From Trueperaceae bacterium (GTDB lineage Bacteria; Deinococcota; Deinococci; Deinococcales; Trueperaceae), in assembly GCA_029210865.1 (NCBI GenBank), contig JARGGE010000088.1, positions 1-9,168 on the forward strand: DNA of 9,168 bases, given 5' to 3'. A program made the translations under genes and the position numbers. Positions within the stretch are counted from its first letter, which is position 1, and each line of letters opens with the position of its first letter. Shown here in pieces: positions 1 through 6,494 of the stretch. Under the pieces are notes generated by a model. It saw nothing but the letters and a program-made list of their open reading frames with translations, ran no database searches and was not told the DNA's origin.

Positions 1-1285
1 GCCCGCGCAGATCTCGCTCGACCAGATCCTCGAGAGCTGGCAGGTGTTCGTGGCCCCCGAGGACCGCCCCACCGAGCCGCAGCACGACCTCGACTGGGAG
101 AACTTCGTCGGCGTCATCCTGCGCGACATGGGGCAGGTGGCGATCCTCGACGGCACCACCCACGAGCTCGTCAACCTGGTCGACACCGGCTACGCCATCC
201 ACATCCTGCGCTCCTCGGCCAGCGGCCGCTACTTCACCGCCATCGGCCGCGACGGCAAGGCCTCGCTCATCGACCTGTGGAGCAGCCCGCCCGCGGTGGT
301 CGCCGAGGTCAAGCCCTGCTACGACGCGCGCAGCATCGAGTCGAGCAAGTTCGAGGGCTTCGAGGACCGCTACGCGATCGTCGGCTGCTACTGGCCCGCG
401 TTGGCCGTGGTGCTCGACGGCCTGACGCTCGAGCCCCTCAAGATGATCGGCACCGCCGGGTACCAGCGCGGCGGCGGCGACTACGTCGAGGAAGCGCGCG
501 TCGCGGCGATCGTGGCCTCGCACTTCTACCCGGAGTGGATCGTCAACATCAAGGAAGCGGGCCAGACCTGGTTCGTCGACTACAGCCGCCTGAGTGAACC
601 CGGCCAGCCGCTGCCGATCACCATGCTCGACACCGACCTCTACCTGCACGACGGCGGCTGGGCCGGCGACCGGTACTTCGTCGTCGCCGCCAACTCGCTG
701 AACAAGCTCATGGTCATCGACGCCCAGGAGCGCACCCTCACCGCCGAGGTCACCGCGGGCGAGATCCCCCACCCGGGCCGCGGCGCCAACTGGGTGCACC
801 CCGAGTTCGGGCCCGTCTGGGCGACCGGCAACCTGGGCAGCCAAGAGATGACCGTGATGGGCGCCGACCCCGAGGGGCACCCGGAGCACGCCTGGCAGGT
901 CGTGGCGCGCGTCGAGGTCCCCTTCACCGGCAACCTCTTCCTCAAGACCCACGAGGCCAGTCCCTGGGTGTTCTACGACAGCCCCATGAGCCCGAACCCG
1001 GCCGGGAGCATCAGCGTCTGCGCCATCGACAAGGTCGCGCTCGAGGTGGAGCGCTGCTGGGAGGTCCCCGGTGCGGCCGAACTGGGCGCGCGGGTGGTCC
1101 ACCCCGAGTTCACCCGCGGTGGCAGCGAGGTCTGGCTGTCGGTGTGGGGCAGCATGAACACCCCGTCCTTCATCGTCGTCTACGACGCGGTCACGCTCGA
1201 GGAGATCGACCGCATCGAGGGCGACTGGGTGCGCACCCCCACCGGCAAGTTCAACGTCTACAACACCGCCAACGACGTCTACTGA
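1..1285 (+). CDS. nirS: Cytochrome cd1 nitrite reductase (NirS), 5'-partial, heme d1 domain
   Basis: This enzyme reduces nitrite to nitric oxide in the periplasm during denitrification. The reading frame is open from base 2, so the start and the N-terminal cytochrome c domain lie outside the window. What remains is the linker (ESWQVFVAPEDRPT, matching the ESWKVHVAPEDRPT type seen in known NirS) and the complete eight-bladed d1 propeller, ending in the family's signature TPTGKFNVYNT..DVY. The d1-heme proximal His is in DTGYAIHI (codon 200-202). The two distal active-site His are in LHDGGW (codon 647-649) and PHPGRGANW (codon 770-772). The spacing between the two distal His is 41 residues, against 42-43 in Pseudomonas and Paracoccus enzymes as I recall them. 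The proximal-to-first-distal spacing is 149 against 145, explained by a small insertion near SEPGQPLP. All key residues are present, so the protein looks functional. No nir or d1-heme genes follow it; the next genes are convergent. Confidence 0.96.
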   Translation, partial: PAQISLDQILESWQVFVAPEDRPTEPQHDLDWENFVGVILRDMGQVAILDGTTHELVNLVDTGYAIHILRSSASGRYFTAIGRDGKASLIDLWSSPPAVVAEVKPCYDARSIESSKFEGFEDRYAIVGCYWPALAVVLDGLTLEPLKMIGTAGYQRGGGDYVEEARVAAIVASHFYPEWIVNIKEAGQTWFVDYSRLSEPGQPLPITMLDTDLYLHDGGWAGDRYFVVAANSLNKLMVIDAQERTLTAEVTAGEIPHPGRGANWVHPEFGPVWATGNLGSQEMTVMGADPEGHPEHAWQVVARVEVPFTGNLFLKTHEASPWVFYDSPMSPNPAGSISVCAIDKVALEVERCWEVPGAAELGARVVHPEFTRGGSEVWLSVWGSMNTPSFIVVYDAVTLEEIDRIEGDWVRTPTGKFNVYNTANDVY

Positions 1286-1316
1286 CGGCCGAGCGGCCGG
1301 CCGCTACGACCTGAGC

Positions 1317-1332
1317 CGCGGCCACGGCCGCG
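1317..1332 (+). terminator. Possible short hairpin after nirS
   Basis: CGCGGCC-ac-GGCCGCG forms a 7-bp GC stem about 30 bases after the nirS stop. Because a 2-base loop is too tight, six pairs with a 6-base loop are more likely. It can be extended by GAG/CTC across a bulged C. There is no T tract. It may help end the nirS transcript or protect its 3' end, but GC-rich DNA yields such stems easily by chance. Confidence 0.3.
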
Positions 1333-1357
1333 CTCGACCCCGCACGACCCCGCCGCA

Positions 1358-1404
1358 CGACCGAGCGCCCGCCGACGAAGCCGTCGGCGGGCGCTTCGCG
1401 GTCG
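1358..1404. terminator. Bidirectional hairpin terminator between convergent genes
   Basis: GCGCCCGCCGAC (1365-1376) and GTCGGCGGGCGC (1383-1394) are perfect 12-base complements, closed by an extra G-C pair over the 4-base loop AAGC. An outer A-T pair and then CGACCG (1358-1363) with CGGTCG (1399-1404) extend the structure around a small internal loop. It lies exactly in the gap between nirS (+) and the permease gene (-), where a shared terminator is expected. There is no T tract on either side, so intrinsic termination would rest on stem strength or need a factor. Confidence 0.75.
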
Positions 1405-1425
1405 TGGCGAAGGTCGCCGGGGGGA

Positions 1426-2364
1426 TCAGAGGCGCTGGCGCGTGGCGCGGGGGTTGATCGCGTCGCGCAGGCCGTCGCCCAGGAAGTTGATGCACAGCAC
1501 GGTGACGAAGATCGCGGCCCCCGGCGGGATCCAGAGCCAGGGCTGCGAGCTGAGCACGGTGATGCTGCGGGCGTCGGCGAGCATGTTGCCCCAGCTCGCC
1601 ACCGGCGGTTGCACGCCGAGGCCGAGGAAGGAGAGGGCCGACTCGGTCAGGATCGCTTCCGCGACCCCGAGGGTCGCCTGCACCACGATGGGGGGGATGG
1701 CGTTGGGCAGGAGGTGGACCGCCATGATGCGCACGTGCGGTCCGCCGAGGGCGCGCGCGGCCTCGACGTACACGGTGGTGCGGAGCTTGAGCACCTCGGC
1801 GCGCATGAGGCGGAAGGCGGGCATCCAGCTGAGGAAGCCGATGATCGCGATGACGCTGACGACGGACGGCGCGACGAAGCTGCTGATCGTCAGGATGAGG
1901 AAGAGCGCGGGGAAGGTGGCGACCGCGTCGGCGAAGCGCGAGACGACGCGGTCGGTCCAGCCGCCGAACCAGCCGGCCACCAGCCCCAGGACGCTGCCGA
2001 CCGTGATGGCGACCAAGGCGGCGACCAAGCCGATCGAGAGGCTGACCCGGCCGCCGTACAGGAGCCGCGAGAGGACGTCGCGGCCGATCGCGTCGGTCCC
2101 CAGCGGGAAGGTGCCGTTCGGCGGGGCCGCGAAGGCGATCTCGCCGTTCGCACCGATCGCCAGGTCGTACGGGTCGTGCGGGGCGATCCAAGGCGCGGCC
2201 ACGGCGGCGACGCCCGCCACCAGCAGCACGGCCGCCGAGACCAGGGCCAGCCGGTGGCGCCGGAAGGCGCGCCAGGTGCGGCGCGCGGGGCCTTCGGCGC
2301 GCCCGCAGCCTGGCGGACCGAGGGGGGCGGGTGGAGCGGCTGGAGGCGTCGCCGGCACCGTCAT
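1426..2364 (-). CDS. DppC-like ABC peptide transporter permease
   Basis: This is the second inner-membrane permease of a dipeptide/oligopeptide (possibly nickel) ABC importer, 312 residues long as is usual for DppC/OppC. The N-terminus (1-36) is cytoplasmic and Pro/Ala-rich, followed by a membrane segment near 38-60. Next comes the DppC hallmark APHDPYDL...FPLGTDAIGRDVLSRLLYGGRVSL (60-109), and then several membrane segments near 112-134, 152-182, 228-250 and 278-298. The EAA loop that contacts the ATPase is EAARALGGPHVR...HLLPN (201-221). The SFLGLGVQPPVASWGNML motif typical of the family follows at 245-262. The ATG is chosen because it overlaps the stop of the upstream permease gene as ATGA. 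The frame is open further upstream but has no permease sequence there. No clear ribosome binding site precedes it, so translation is probably coupled. It is the last gene of the operon; no ATPase genes follow. Confidence 0.93.
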   Translation of the reverse strand: MTVPATPPAAPPAPLGPPGCGRAEGPARRTWRAFRRHRLALVSAAVLLVAGVAAVAAPWIAPHDPYDLAIGANGEIAFAAPPNGTFPLGTDAIGRDVLSRLLYGGRVSLSIGLVAALVAITVGSVLGLVAGWFGGWTDRVVSRFADAVATFPALFLILTISSFVAPSVVSVIAIIGFLSWMPAFRLMRAEVLKLRTTVYVEAARALGGPHVRIMAVHLLPNAIPPIVVQATLGVAEAILTESALSFLGLGVQPPVASWGNMLADARSITVLSSQPWLWIPPGAAIFVTVLCINFLGDGLRDAINPRATRQRL

Positions 2365-3323
2365 CCGTAGCGCACCCGGGGGTCGACCACGGCGTAGGCG
2401 ACGTCGGCGAGCAGGCTCCCGAGCAGGACCAAGGAGGCGGCCACCAGGTTGATCGCCATCGCGACGGGCACGTCGCGCGCGAAGACCGATTCGACGAGCA
2501 GCCGGCCCATGCCCGGCCAGGCGAAGATCACCTCGACGACCACCGAACCGGCCAGCAGCCGCGGGAGCGCGAGGCCGACCAGCGTCACCACCGGGAGCAG
2601 GCCGTTGCGCAGGGCGTGGTGCCGCAGCACGCGGCCGGGCGGCGCGCCCTTGCCGCGTGCCGTGCGCACGTAGTCCTCCTGGAGCGCCTCGACGACCGCG
2701 CCGCGGACGTGCCGGACGAGCTCGGCCGCGCCCGTGAGCACGAGCACCGAGACGGGCAGCACCAGGTGGCGCGCGCGGTCGAGCCAGCGCGCCCAGCCCT
2801 CGTAGTCGGCGGCGTAGGACTCGAGGCCCGAGGTGGGGAACCACCCGAGCTGCAGCGCGAAGACGTAGATGAGCACCATGCCGGAGAAGAAGCTGGGCAC
2901 GCTGATCCCCGCGAAGGCCGCGCCGGTCACCCCGTAGTCGAGCCAGGTGTACGGGCGCGCCGCGGTGATCGTCCCGAGCCAGAGCGCCAGCGCCAGGGTG
3001 AGGACGAACGCCGTCCCCATGAGGGTCAGGGTGGGGCGGACGCGCGCCCCGATCAGGTCGGCCACCGGTGCGCCGGTGCGCGAGGACCAGCCGAGGTTGC
3101 CGGTCGCGACCTGGCCGAGCCAGCGCAGGTACTGCACGGGCACCGGTTGGTCCAGGCCCAGGCGTGCCTCGGCGGCCCGCAGGTCCTCGACCGAGATGCC
3201 CGGGTCGATGAAGGTCTGCATGGCGTTGCCGGGCGCCGCCAGGGTGATGGCGAAGCCCACGAAGGACACCAGGAGCAGGATGACGGCTCCTTGGGCCAGG
3301 CGGTGGACGACGTACGGGAGCAT
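2361..3323 (-). CDS. DppB-like ABC peptide transporter permease
   Basis: This is the first inner-membrane permease of the peptide-type ABC importer, 320 residues, the normal length. The N-terminal membrane segment (about 11-31) is followed by the family's periplasmic stretch with RLGLDQPVPVQYLRWL (54-69) and GNLGWSSRTGAPV (75-87). Further membrane segments lie near 99-120, 131-158, 187-205, 243-265 and 288-312. The cytoplasmic EAA-type loop is EDYVRTARGKGAPPGRVLRHHALRN (216-240), and the protein ends with the typical VDPRVRYG. The ATG follows only a weak AGG-containing leader, in contrast to the strong site of the binding-protein gene, so it may be expressed less. It sits 74 bp after the binding-protein gene, with a hairpin between them, and overlaps the DppC-like gene by 4 bases. 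The substrate could be dipeptides, longer peptides or another small ligand; sequence alone does not decide. Confidence 0.94.
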   Translation of the reverse strand: MLPYVVHRLAQGAVILLLVSFVGFAITLAAPGNAMQTFIDPGISVEDLRAAEARLGLDQPVPVQYLRWLGQVATGNLGWSSRTGAPVADLIGARVRPTLTLMGTAFVLTLALALWLGTITAARPYTWLDYGVTGAAFAGISVPSFFSGMVLIYVFALQLGWFPTSGLESYAADYEGWARWLDRARHLVLPVSVLVLTGAAELVRHVRGAVVEALQEDYVRTARGKGAPPGRVLRHHALRNGLLPVVTLVGLALPRLLAGSVVVEVIFAWPGMGRLLVESVFARDVPVAMAINLVAASLVLLGSLLADVAYAVVDPRVRYG

Positions 3324-3339
3324 GGGTGGGGGCCTGCAG

Positions 3340-3375
3340 CGCGCGGTGGCCCCCGAGGTCGGGAGCCACCGCGCG
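3340..3375 (-). other. Intergenic hairpin between binding-protein and permease genes
   Basis: CGCGCGGTGGC (3340-3350) and GCCACCGCGCG (3365-3375) form a perfect 11-bp stem. After a single mismatch, an inner stem CCCG/CGGG with a 4-base loop continues it. It lies in the 74-bp gap between the binding-protein stop and the DppB-like start. In many ABC operons such a structure protects the upstream message or causes partial termination, so that the binding protein exceeds the permeases. That role here is inference. Confidence 0.6.
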
Positions 3376-3397
3376 GCGCAGGCGACGCTTCAGTGGG

Positions 3398-5035
3398 TCA
3401 GCGCAGGGACCAGCGCGCCACGTCGACGTTGATGCCGCGGACGTCCGGGCCGAAGCCGACCAGGCGCTCGTTCGCGCCGTAGAGGTCCTGCGCCTGGTAC
3501 AGCGGGACCCACGCCAGCAGGTCGCGCATCTGGCGCCCGACCTCGCGGTAGATCTCGGTGCGCGCGTCCTGGTCGAGCGTGACGCGGCCCTCGCGCATCA
3601 GCGCGGCGATCTCGGCCTCGGCGACGCCGATGAAGTTGTAGCCGTTCGGCGGCATGTCGGTCTCGACGAGGTAGCTCAGGTACTCGTTCGGGTCGCGCTC
3701 GATGCCGAAGCCGAGCAGGAAGAGGTCGAAGTCCTCGGCGGTGACGGCGCGCGGGGTGCCGTCCGCTTCGCGGGGCAGCAGGTACGTCACCAGCGTCGGG
3801 AAGTCCATGGTCTGGATCTCGACGGCGATGCCGATCTGGCGCAGGTTGGCCTGGATGAGCGGCGCGGTGCGCTCGCGGACCAGGTTGCCGGTCGGCACGA
3901 ACAGGCGCAGCGACAGCTCCTGGCCGTCCTTGACGCGCACGCCGCCCTGTAGCGTCCAGCCGGCGGCCTCGAGGATCTCGGCGGCGGCGGCGGGGTCGTA
4001 CGCGATGGGCGCCACGTCGGGCGGGTACGACCAGTGGTTGGTGGGGAAGACCGTGTCGATCAGGCCGCCGTAGCCCTGCAGCAGGCCGGTGACGATCGCC
4101 TGCCGGTTGACCGCGTGGGCGATCGCCTCGCGCACGGCCGCGTCGCCGAGCAGCGGGCCGCGCAGGTTCGTGCCGATGTACTGGAAGTTGAGGGTGTCGA
4201 TGACGAGCAGGTCGAGGCCGGCGGCGTTCGCCACGCTCGTGGCGCCGTCGATCGGCACCGGGGCGGCGTCGATCTCGCCCGCGAGCAGCGCCGCGAGCAG
4301 CGTGTTCTGGTCGCCGAAGCGCACGATCAGGCGGTCGAGGCAGGGGCGCCCCTCCCAGTAGCCCTCGAAGGCCGACACCGAGACGAACTCCCCGGGGCGG
4401 TACTCGTCGAACACGAAGGCGCCGGAGCCGACCGGGTTGCGGTTGCTCGCGTCCTCCTGCCAGTTGCCGATGGGCACGGCGCCGTAGACGTGCTCGGGCA
4501 GGATGAAGATGCCGCCGATCACCGGGAGGAAGGGGGCGAACGGCTCGGTGGTCGTGAACGAGATGGTGCGGTCGTCGACGACGACGATGCCTTCGACCGC
4601 GTCGGCGGTGCCCTCGCGGTAGGCCTCGGCGCCCACCAGGATGCTGATCTCGGCGAAGCGACCGCCGTCGTAGGCGGGGTCGGCCATCGACGTGAAGGTG
4701 AAGGCCACGTCCTGGGCGGTCACGGGCGCACCGTCGTGGAAGGTCAGGCCCTCGCGCAGGGTGAAGGTGAGGGTGCGGGCGTCGTCGCTCACGGTCCAGG
4801 ACTCCGCCAGGTCGGGCTCGAAGGTCAGGTCGGCCGTCGGGCGGATCAGGCGCGCGAAGACCAGCTCCTGGACGTTCGTGTCGTAGGTGGTGGGGAAGAT
4901 GAGCGGGTTGAGGTTGCCCGGCTCGCTCCACTGGGCGATCGTGGCCGTCCCGCCCACCGAGGCGCAGGTGTCTTGCGCGAGGGCGACGGGAAGGAACCCG
5001 AAGAGGAGCGACGCGAGGACGAGGCGAACGACCAT
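3398..5035 (-). CDS. Periplasmic peptide-type ABC solute-binding protein (SBP_bac_5 family)
   Basis: This is the extracytoplasmic ligand-binding component (DppA/OppA-like family) that delivers substrate to the two permeases encoded downstream. It has 545 residues, normal for the family. Residues 1-20 form a Sec signal peptide with a likely cut at ALA|QD; there is no lipobox, so it should be a free periplasmic protein. Family landmarks are WSEPGNLNPL near 36-45, LAESWTVSDDARTLTFTLREGLTFHDGAPVTAQDVAFT (77-114, the family signature region), NPVGSGAFVFDEYRPGEFVSV (200-220), YWEGRPCLDRLIVRF (226-240), VREAIAHAVNR (301-311) and AAEILEAAGW (351-360). The mature protein has only two Cys (24 and 232), which might form a disulfide. 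The start is supported by GGAGGT four bases before ATG. A 147-bp leader with two hairpins separates it from the peptidase gene. The peptidase and permease neighbours favour a peptide ligand, but nickel, sugar and other binders exist in this family. Confidence 0.94.
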   Translation of the reverse strand: MVVRLVLASLLFGFLPVALAQDTCASVGGTATIAQWSEPGNLNPLIFPTTYDTNVQELVFARLIRPTADLTFEPDLAESWTVSDDARTLTFTLREGLTFHDGAPVTAQDVAFTFTSMADPAYDGGRFAEISILVGAEAYREGTADAVEGIVVVDDRTISFTTTEPFAPFLPVIGGIFILPEHVYGAVPIGNWQEDASNRNPVGSGAFVFDEYRPGEFVSVSAFEGYWEGRPCLDRLIVRFGDQNTLLAALLAGEIDAAPVPIDGATSVANAAGLDLLVIDTLNFQYIGTNLRGPLLGDAAVREAIAHAVNRQAIVTGLLQGYGGLIDTVFPTNHWSYPPDVAPIAYDPAAAAEILEAAGWTLQGGVRVKDGQELSLRLFVPTGNLVRERTAPLIQANLRQIGIAVEIQTMDFPTLVTYLLPREADGTPRAVTAEDFDLFLLGFGIERDPNEYLSYLVETDMPPNGYNFIGVAEAEIAALMREGRVTLDQDARTEIYREVGRQMRDLLAWVPLYQAQDLYGANERLVGFGPDVRGINVDVARWSLR

Positions 5036-5095
5036 GGGGACCTCCGAGATGGGCGCGTGGGCTGGACGCCCCGGGAATGCGAACCGCGGATGCGG

Positions 5096-5124
5096 TCACG
5101 CCGGCCGCGCGAACGCCGACGTGA
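5096..5124 (-). promoter_or_regulatory. Leader hairpin 2 upstream of the binding-protein gene
   Basis: In the - strand transcript, TCACGTCGGC and GCCGGCGTGA pair over ten positions around a 9-base loop (GTTCGCGCG), with one U-G wobble. The hairpin lies about 60 bases before the binding-protein ATG. Its inner arms CGTCGGC and GCCGGCG are the same as those of the hairpin just upstream (5142-5180). The two could therefore exchange partners. Regulatory function is inferred, not shown. I found no convincing -35/-10 promoter pair in this leader. Confidence 0.4.
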
Positions 5125-5141
5125 GGTCCAAGAGTACCCTT

Positions 5142-5180
5142 CCGCGCCGGCACGTGCGGGCCGGCCCGGTGCCGACGCGG
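5142..5180 (-). terminator. Hairpin 3 bases after the M24 peptidase stop
   Basis: In the - strand transcript, CCGCGTCGGCAC and GTGCCGGCGCGG pair over 12 positions with one U-G wobble. The 15-base loop contains the self-complementary CGGGCCGGCCCG. It begins 2 bases after the peptidase stop and has no following U tract. It could be a terminator, an attenuator read through into the binding-protein gene, or a 3'-end stabiliser. Confidence 0.45.
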
Positions 5181-5182
5181 GG

Positions 5183-6367
5183 TCAGGCGTGCGGCGCCGC
5201 CCCCGCGAGCCATAGCGAGGTCTGGCGACGGCTCAGCCACGCCGCCCCGTCGTCGGTCACGACGACGTCCTCCTCGACGAGCATCGACGGGGCCGGCGAG
5301 GCGAGGATCGTGGGCTCGATCGTGAAGACCTGGCCGGCACGGAGGGCGCCGTGCGGGGCGTCGCCGTAGCGCTCCCAGGTGGGCCCGAGGATGGTGCCGC
5401 CGTCGTGCACGTGGCGGCCGATCTGGTGGCCGGTCGCGTGCGAGATCTCGGGGTAGCCGTTGCGCAGGTGGACCGCGCGGGCGGCGGCGTCGACCTCGTG
5501 GCCCAGGACGCCGGGCCGCATGGCCGCGAAGGCCGCGCCGATCGCCTCGAAAGCGCTGGCGAAGGCGCACCCCTCCGCGGCGGGGGCCTCGCGCTCGCTG
5601 GGGCGCGGCACGTAGACCGTGCGCGCGAGGTCGGAGTGGTAGCCCTGGTGCTCGAGCGCGTGGTCGAGGATCAAGAGGTCACCCGGTTCGAGCGCGTCGT
5701 CGCCCGGCGCCCGGTGCGCGAGGCCGACGCGGTTGAGGCACACGAGCGCGCCGCCGTAGTCGCCCAGGTGGACCCCGAAGCCCATCTGGGTGGCGAGGTC
5801 GGTCATGAGCGCCTGCACCTCGCGCTCGCTCATCCCCACCCGCAACAGCGGCGTCAACCGGTCGTACAGGTCGACGCTGCCCTGGATGGCGACGCGCAGC
5901 CGCGCGAGCTCCTCGCCGGTCTTGACGGCGCGGACCTCCTGGAGGACGGGTTCGCTGCTGGCGATCGCGGCCCCCGGCAGCGCCTCCTCCAGCAGTCGCG
6001 CGACGCGCAGGTACTGCCCGTGGCGGAGGCCGTCGCACAGGACGTCGGTCTCGGCGTAGTTGAGCAGGACCGTGCCCGGCGCGAGCTCGCACGTCCAGGC
6101 CTGGAAGGCGTCGGCGAACGAGCGGTCGTAGGCGCGGATCTCGTCGAAGACCCCGAGGCGCTCGACGTGGCCGGCGTCGTAGTTGGCCACCAGCGCCAGG
6201 ACGCCGCGGCCCGGCGCGAGCAAGAAGGCCGCTTCGCCGCTCACGGCGGCATCGAACACCAGCTTCGCCGCCGGGTCGCTGCCCTCGCGGGTGAGGAACG
6301 CCCAGACCGTCCCGTCGGGGACGAGCGCGATCGCTTGGCGGGACTTCTCGACACCGAGTCGGGACAT
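5183..6367 (-). CDS. M24 family metallopeptidase (Xaa-Pro dipeptidase/aminopeptidase type)
   Basis: This is a cytoplasmic two-metal peptidase with the pita-bread fold, most likely removing residues next to proline in short peptides. Residues 1-145 form the creatinase-type N-terminal domain, and about 150-380 the catalytic domain. All five metal ligands are visible: D235 (LILDHAL), D246 (YHSDLARTV), H314 (ATGHQIG), E351 (FTIEPTI) and E365 (MLVEEDVVVT). The total length of 394 residues is normal. I chose the ATG at 6367 because GGAGGT lies four bases upstream; an in-frame ATG 20 codons earlier lacks such a site and adds sequence unlike the family. The gene is followed 147 bp later, on the same strand, by the peptide-binding protein and permeases, so it could digest the imported peptides. 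Creatinase and other non-peptidase members share this fold, so substrate is inferred from context. Confidence 0.92.
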   Translation of the reverse strand: MSRLGVEKSRQAIALVPDGTVWAFLTREGSDPAAKLVFDAAVSGEAAFLLAPGRGVLALVANYDAGHVERLGVFDEIRAYDRSFADAFQAWTCELAPGTVLLNYAETDVLCDGLRHGQYLRVARLLEEALPGAAIASSEPVLQEVRAVKTGEELARLRVAIQGSVDLYDRLTPLLRVGMSEREVQALMTDLATQMGFGVHLGDYGGALVCLNRVGLAHRAPGDDALEPGDLLILDHALEHQGYHSDLARTVYVPRPSEREAPAAEGCAFASAFEAIGAAFAAMRPGVLGHEVDAAARAVHLRNGYPEISHATGHQIGRHVHDGGTILGPTWERYGDAPHGALRAGQVFTIEPTILASPAPSMLVEEDVVVTDDGAAWLSRRQTSLWLAGAAPHA

Positions 6368-6378
6368 CGGGACCTCCG
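6365..6378 (-). promoter_or_regulatory. Ribosome binding site that sets the M24 start
   Basis: On the - strand, GGAGGTCCCGATG gives a near-perfect Shine-Dalgarno sequence directly before the ATG at 6367. This decides the start over the upstream in-frame ATG at 6427. The binding-protein gene has almost the same site (GGAGGTCCCCATG). Confidence 0.75.
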
Positions 6379-6440
6379 GGGGGCGTGCGGTGTGGCGGGC
6401 GATGCCGCCGGCAGACGCTAGGGTCATCGAGCGCCGCGCC

Positions 6441-6449
6441 AGCCTAGCA
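6441..6449 (-). promoter_or_regulatory. Possible extended -10 promoter element for the M24 gene
   Basis: On the - strand, TGCTAGGCT matches an extended -10 (TGn plus TAnnnT). No recognisable -35 lies 16-18 bases upstream. It sits in the gap between the photolyase-like gene and the M24 gene and would give a leader of roughly 65-70 bases. The inverted repeat CGCCGCGC/GCGCGGCG (6432-6439 and 6470-6477) brackets it. The call rests on a short match only. Confidence 0.25.
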
Positions 6450-6494
6450 CCGGGCCCGAGCGGCGGTTTGCGCGGCGTCAGGATCGGCGTCCGG

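Noticed and set aside
44..46. GTG as the start of nirS
   Set aside because: The codons before it encode PAQISLDQILESWQ, which continues the conserved NirS linker. The gene is cut by the window edge and does not start here.
1292..1305. 14-base perfect palindrome AGCGGCCGGCCGCT after nirS
   Set aside because: With no loop it cannot form a good hairpin, and palindromes of G and C runs are common at this GC content. No site-specific meaning could be supported.
2365..3369. Longer DppC-like protein starting far upstream in the same frame
   Set aside because: The extra 300-plus residues are an Arg/Pro/Gly-rich shadow of the DppB-like gene. The ATGA overlap and the family's length support the start at 2364.
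5036..5141. Promoter for the binding-protein gene
   Set aside because: TACTCT and TTGGAC (both on the - strand) look like -10 and -35 boxes singly, but not in the right order or spacing. No pair was convincing.
5036..5182. Known riboswitch in the binding-protein leader
   Set aside because: The two hairpins do not match the conserved core of any riboswitch class I can recall, so only an unclassified leader structure is reported.
4034..5215. 393-codon open frame on the + strand
   Set aside because: It is antisense to the binding-protein gene, with a repetitive Val/Glu/Gly/Arg composition. It is a shadow of the real codons.
3390..5570. 726-codon open frame on the - strand
   Set aside because: It runs across the binding-protein gene and into the peptidase gene in another frame, with Arg/Pro/Gly-rich low-complexity translation and no family motifs. 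Such shadows are expected in very GC-rich DNA.
5351..6421. 356-codon open frame on the + strand
   Set aside because: It is antisense to the M24 gene, whose five metal ligands prove the - strand frame.
6368..6427. Upstream in-frame ATG at 6427 as the M24 start
   Set aside because: It adds 20 residues not typical of the family and lacks a ribosome binding site, while the ATG at 6367 has GGAGGT at the right distance.
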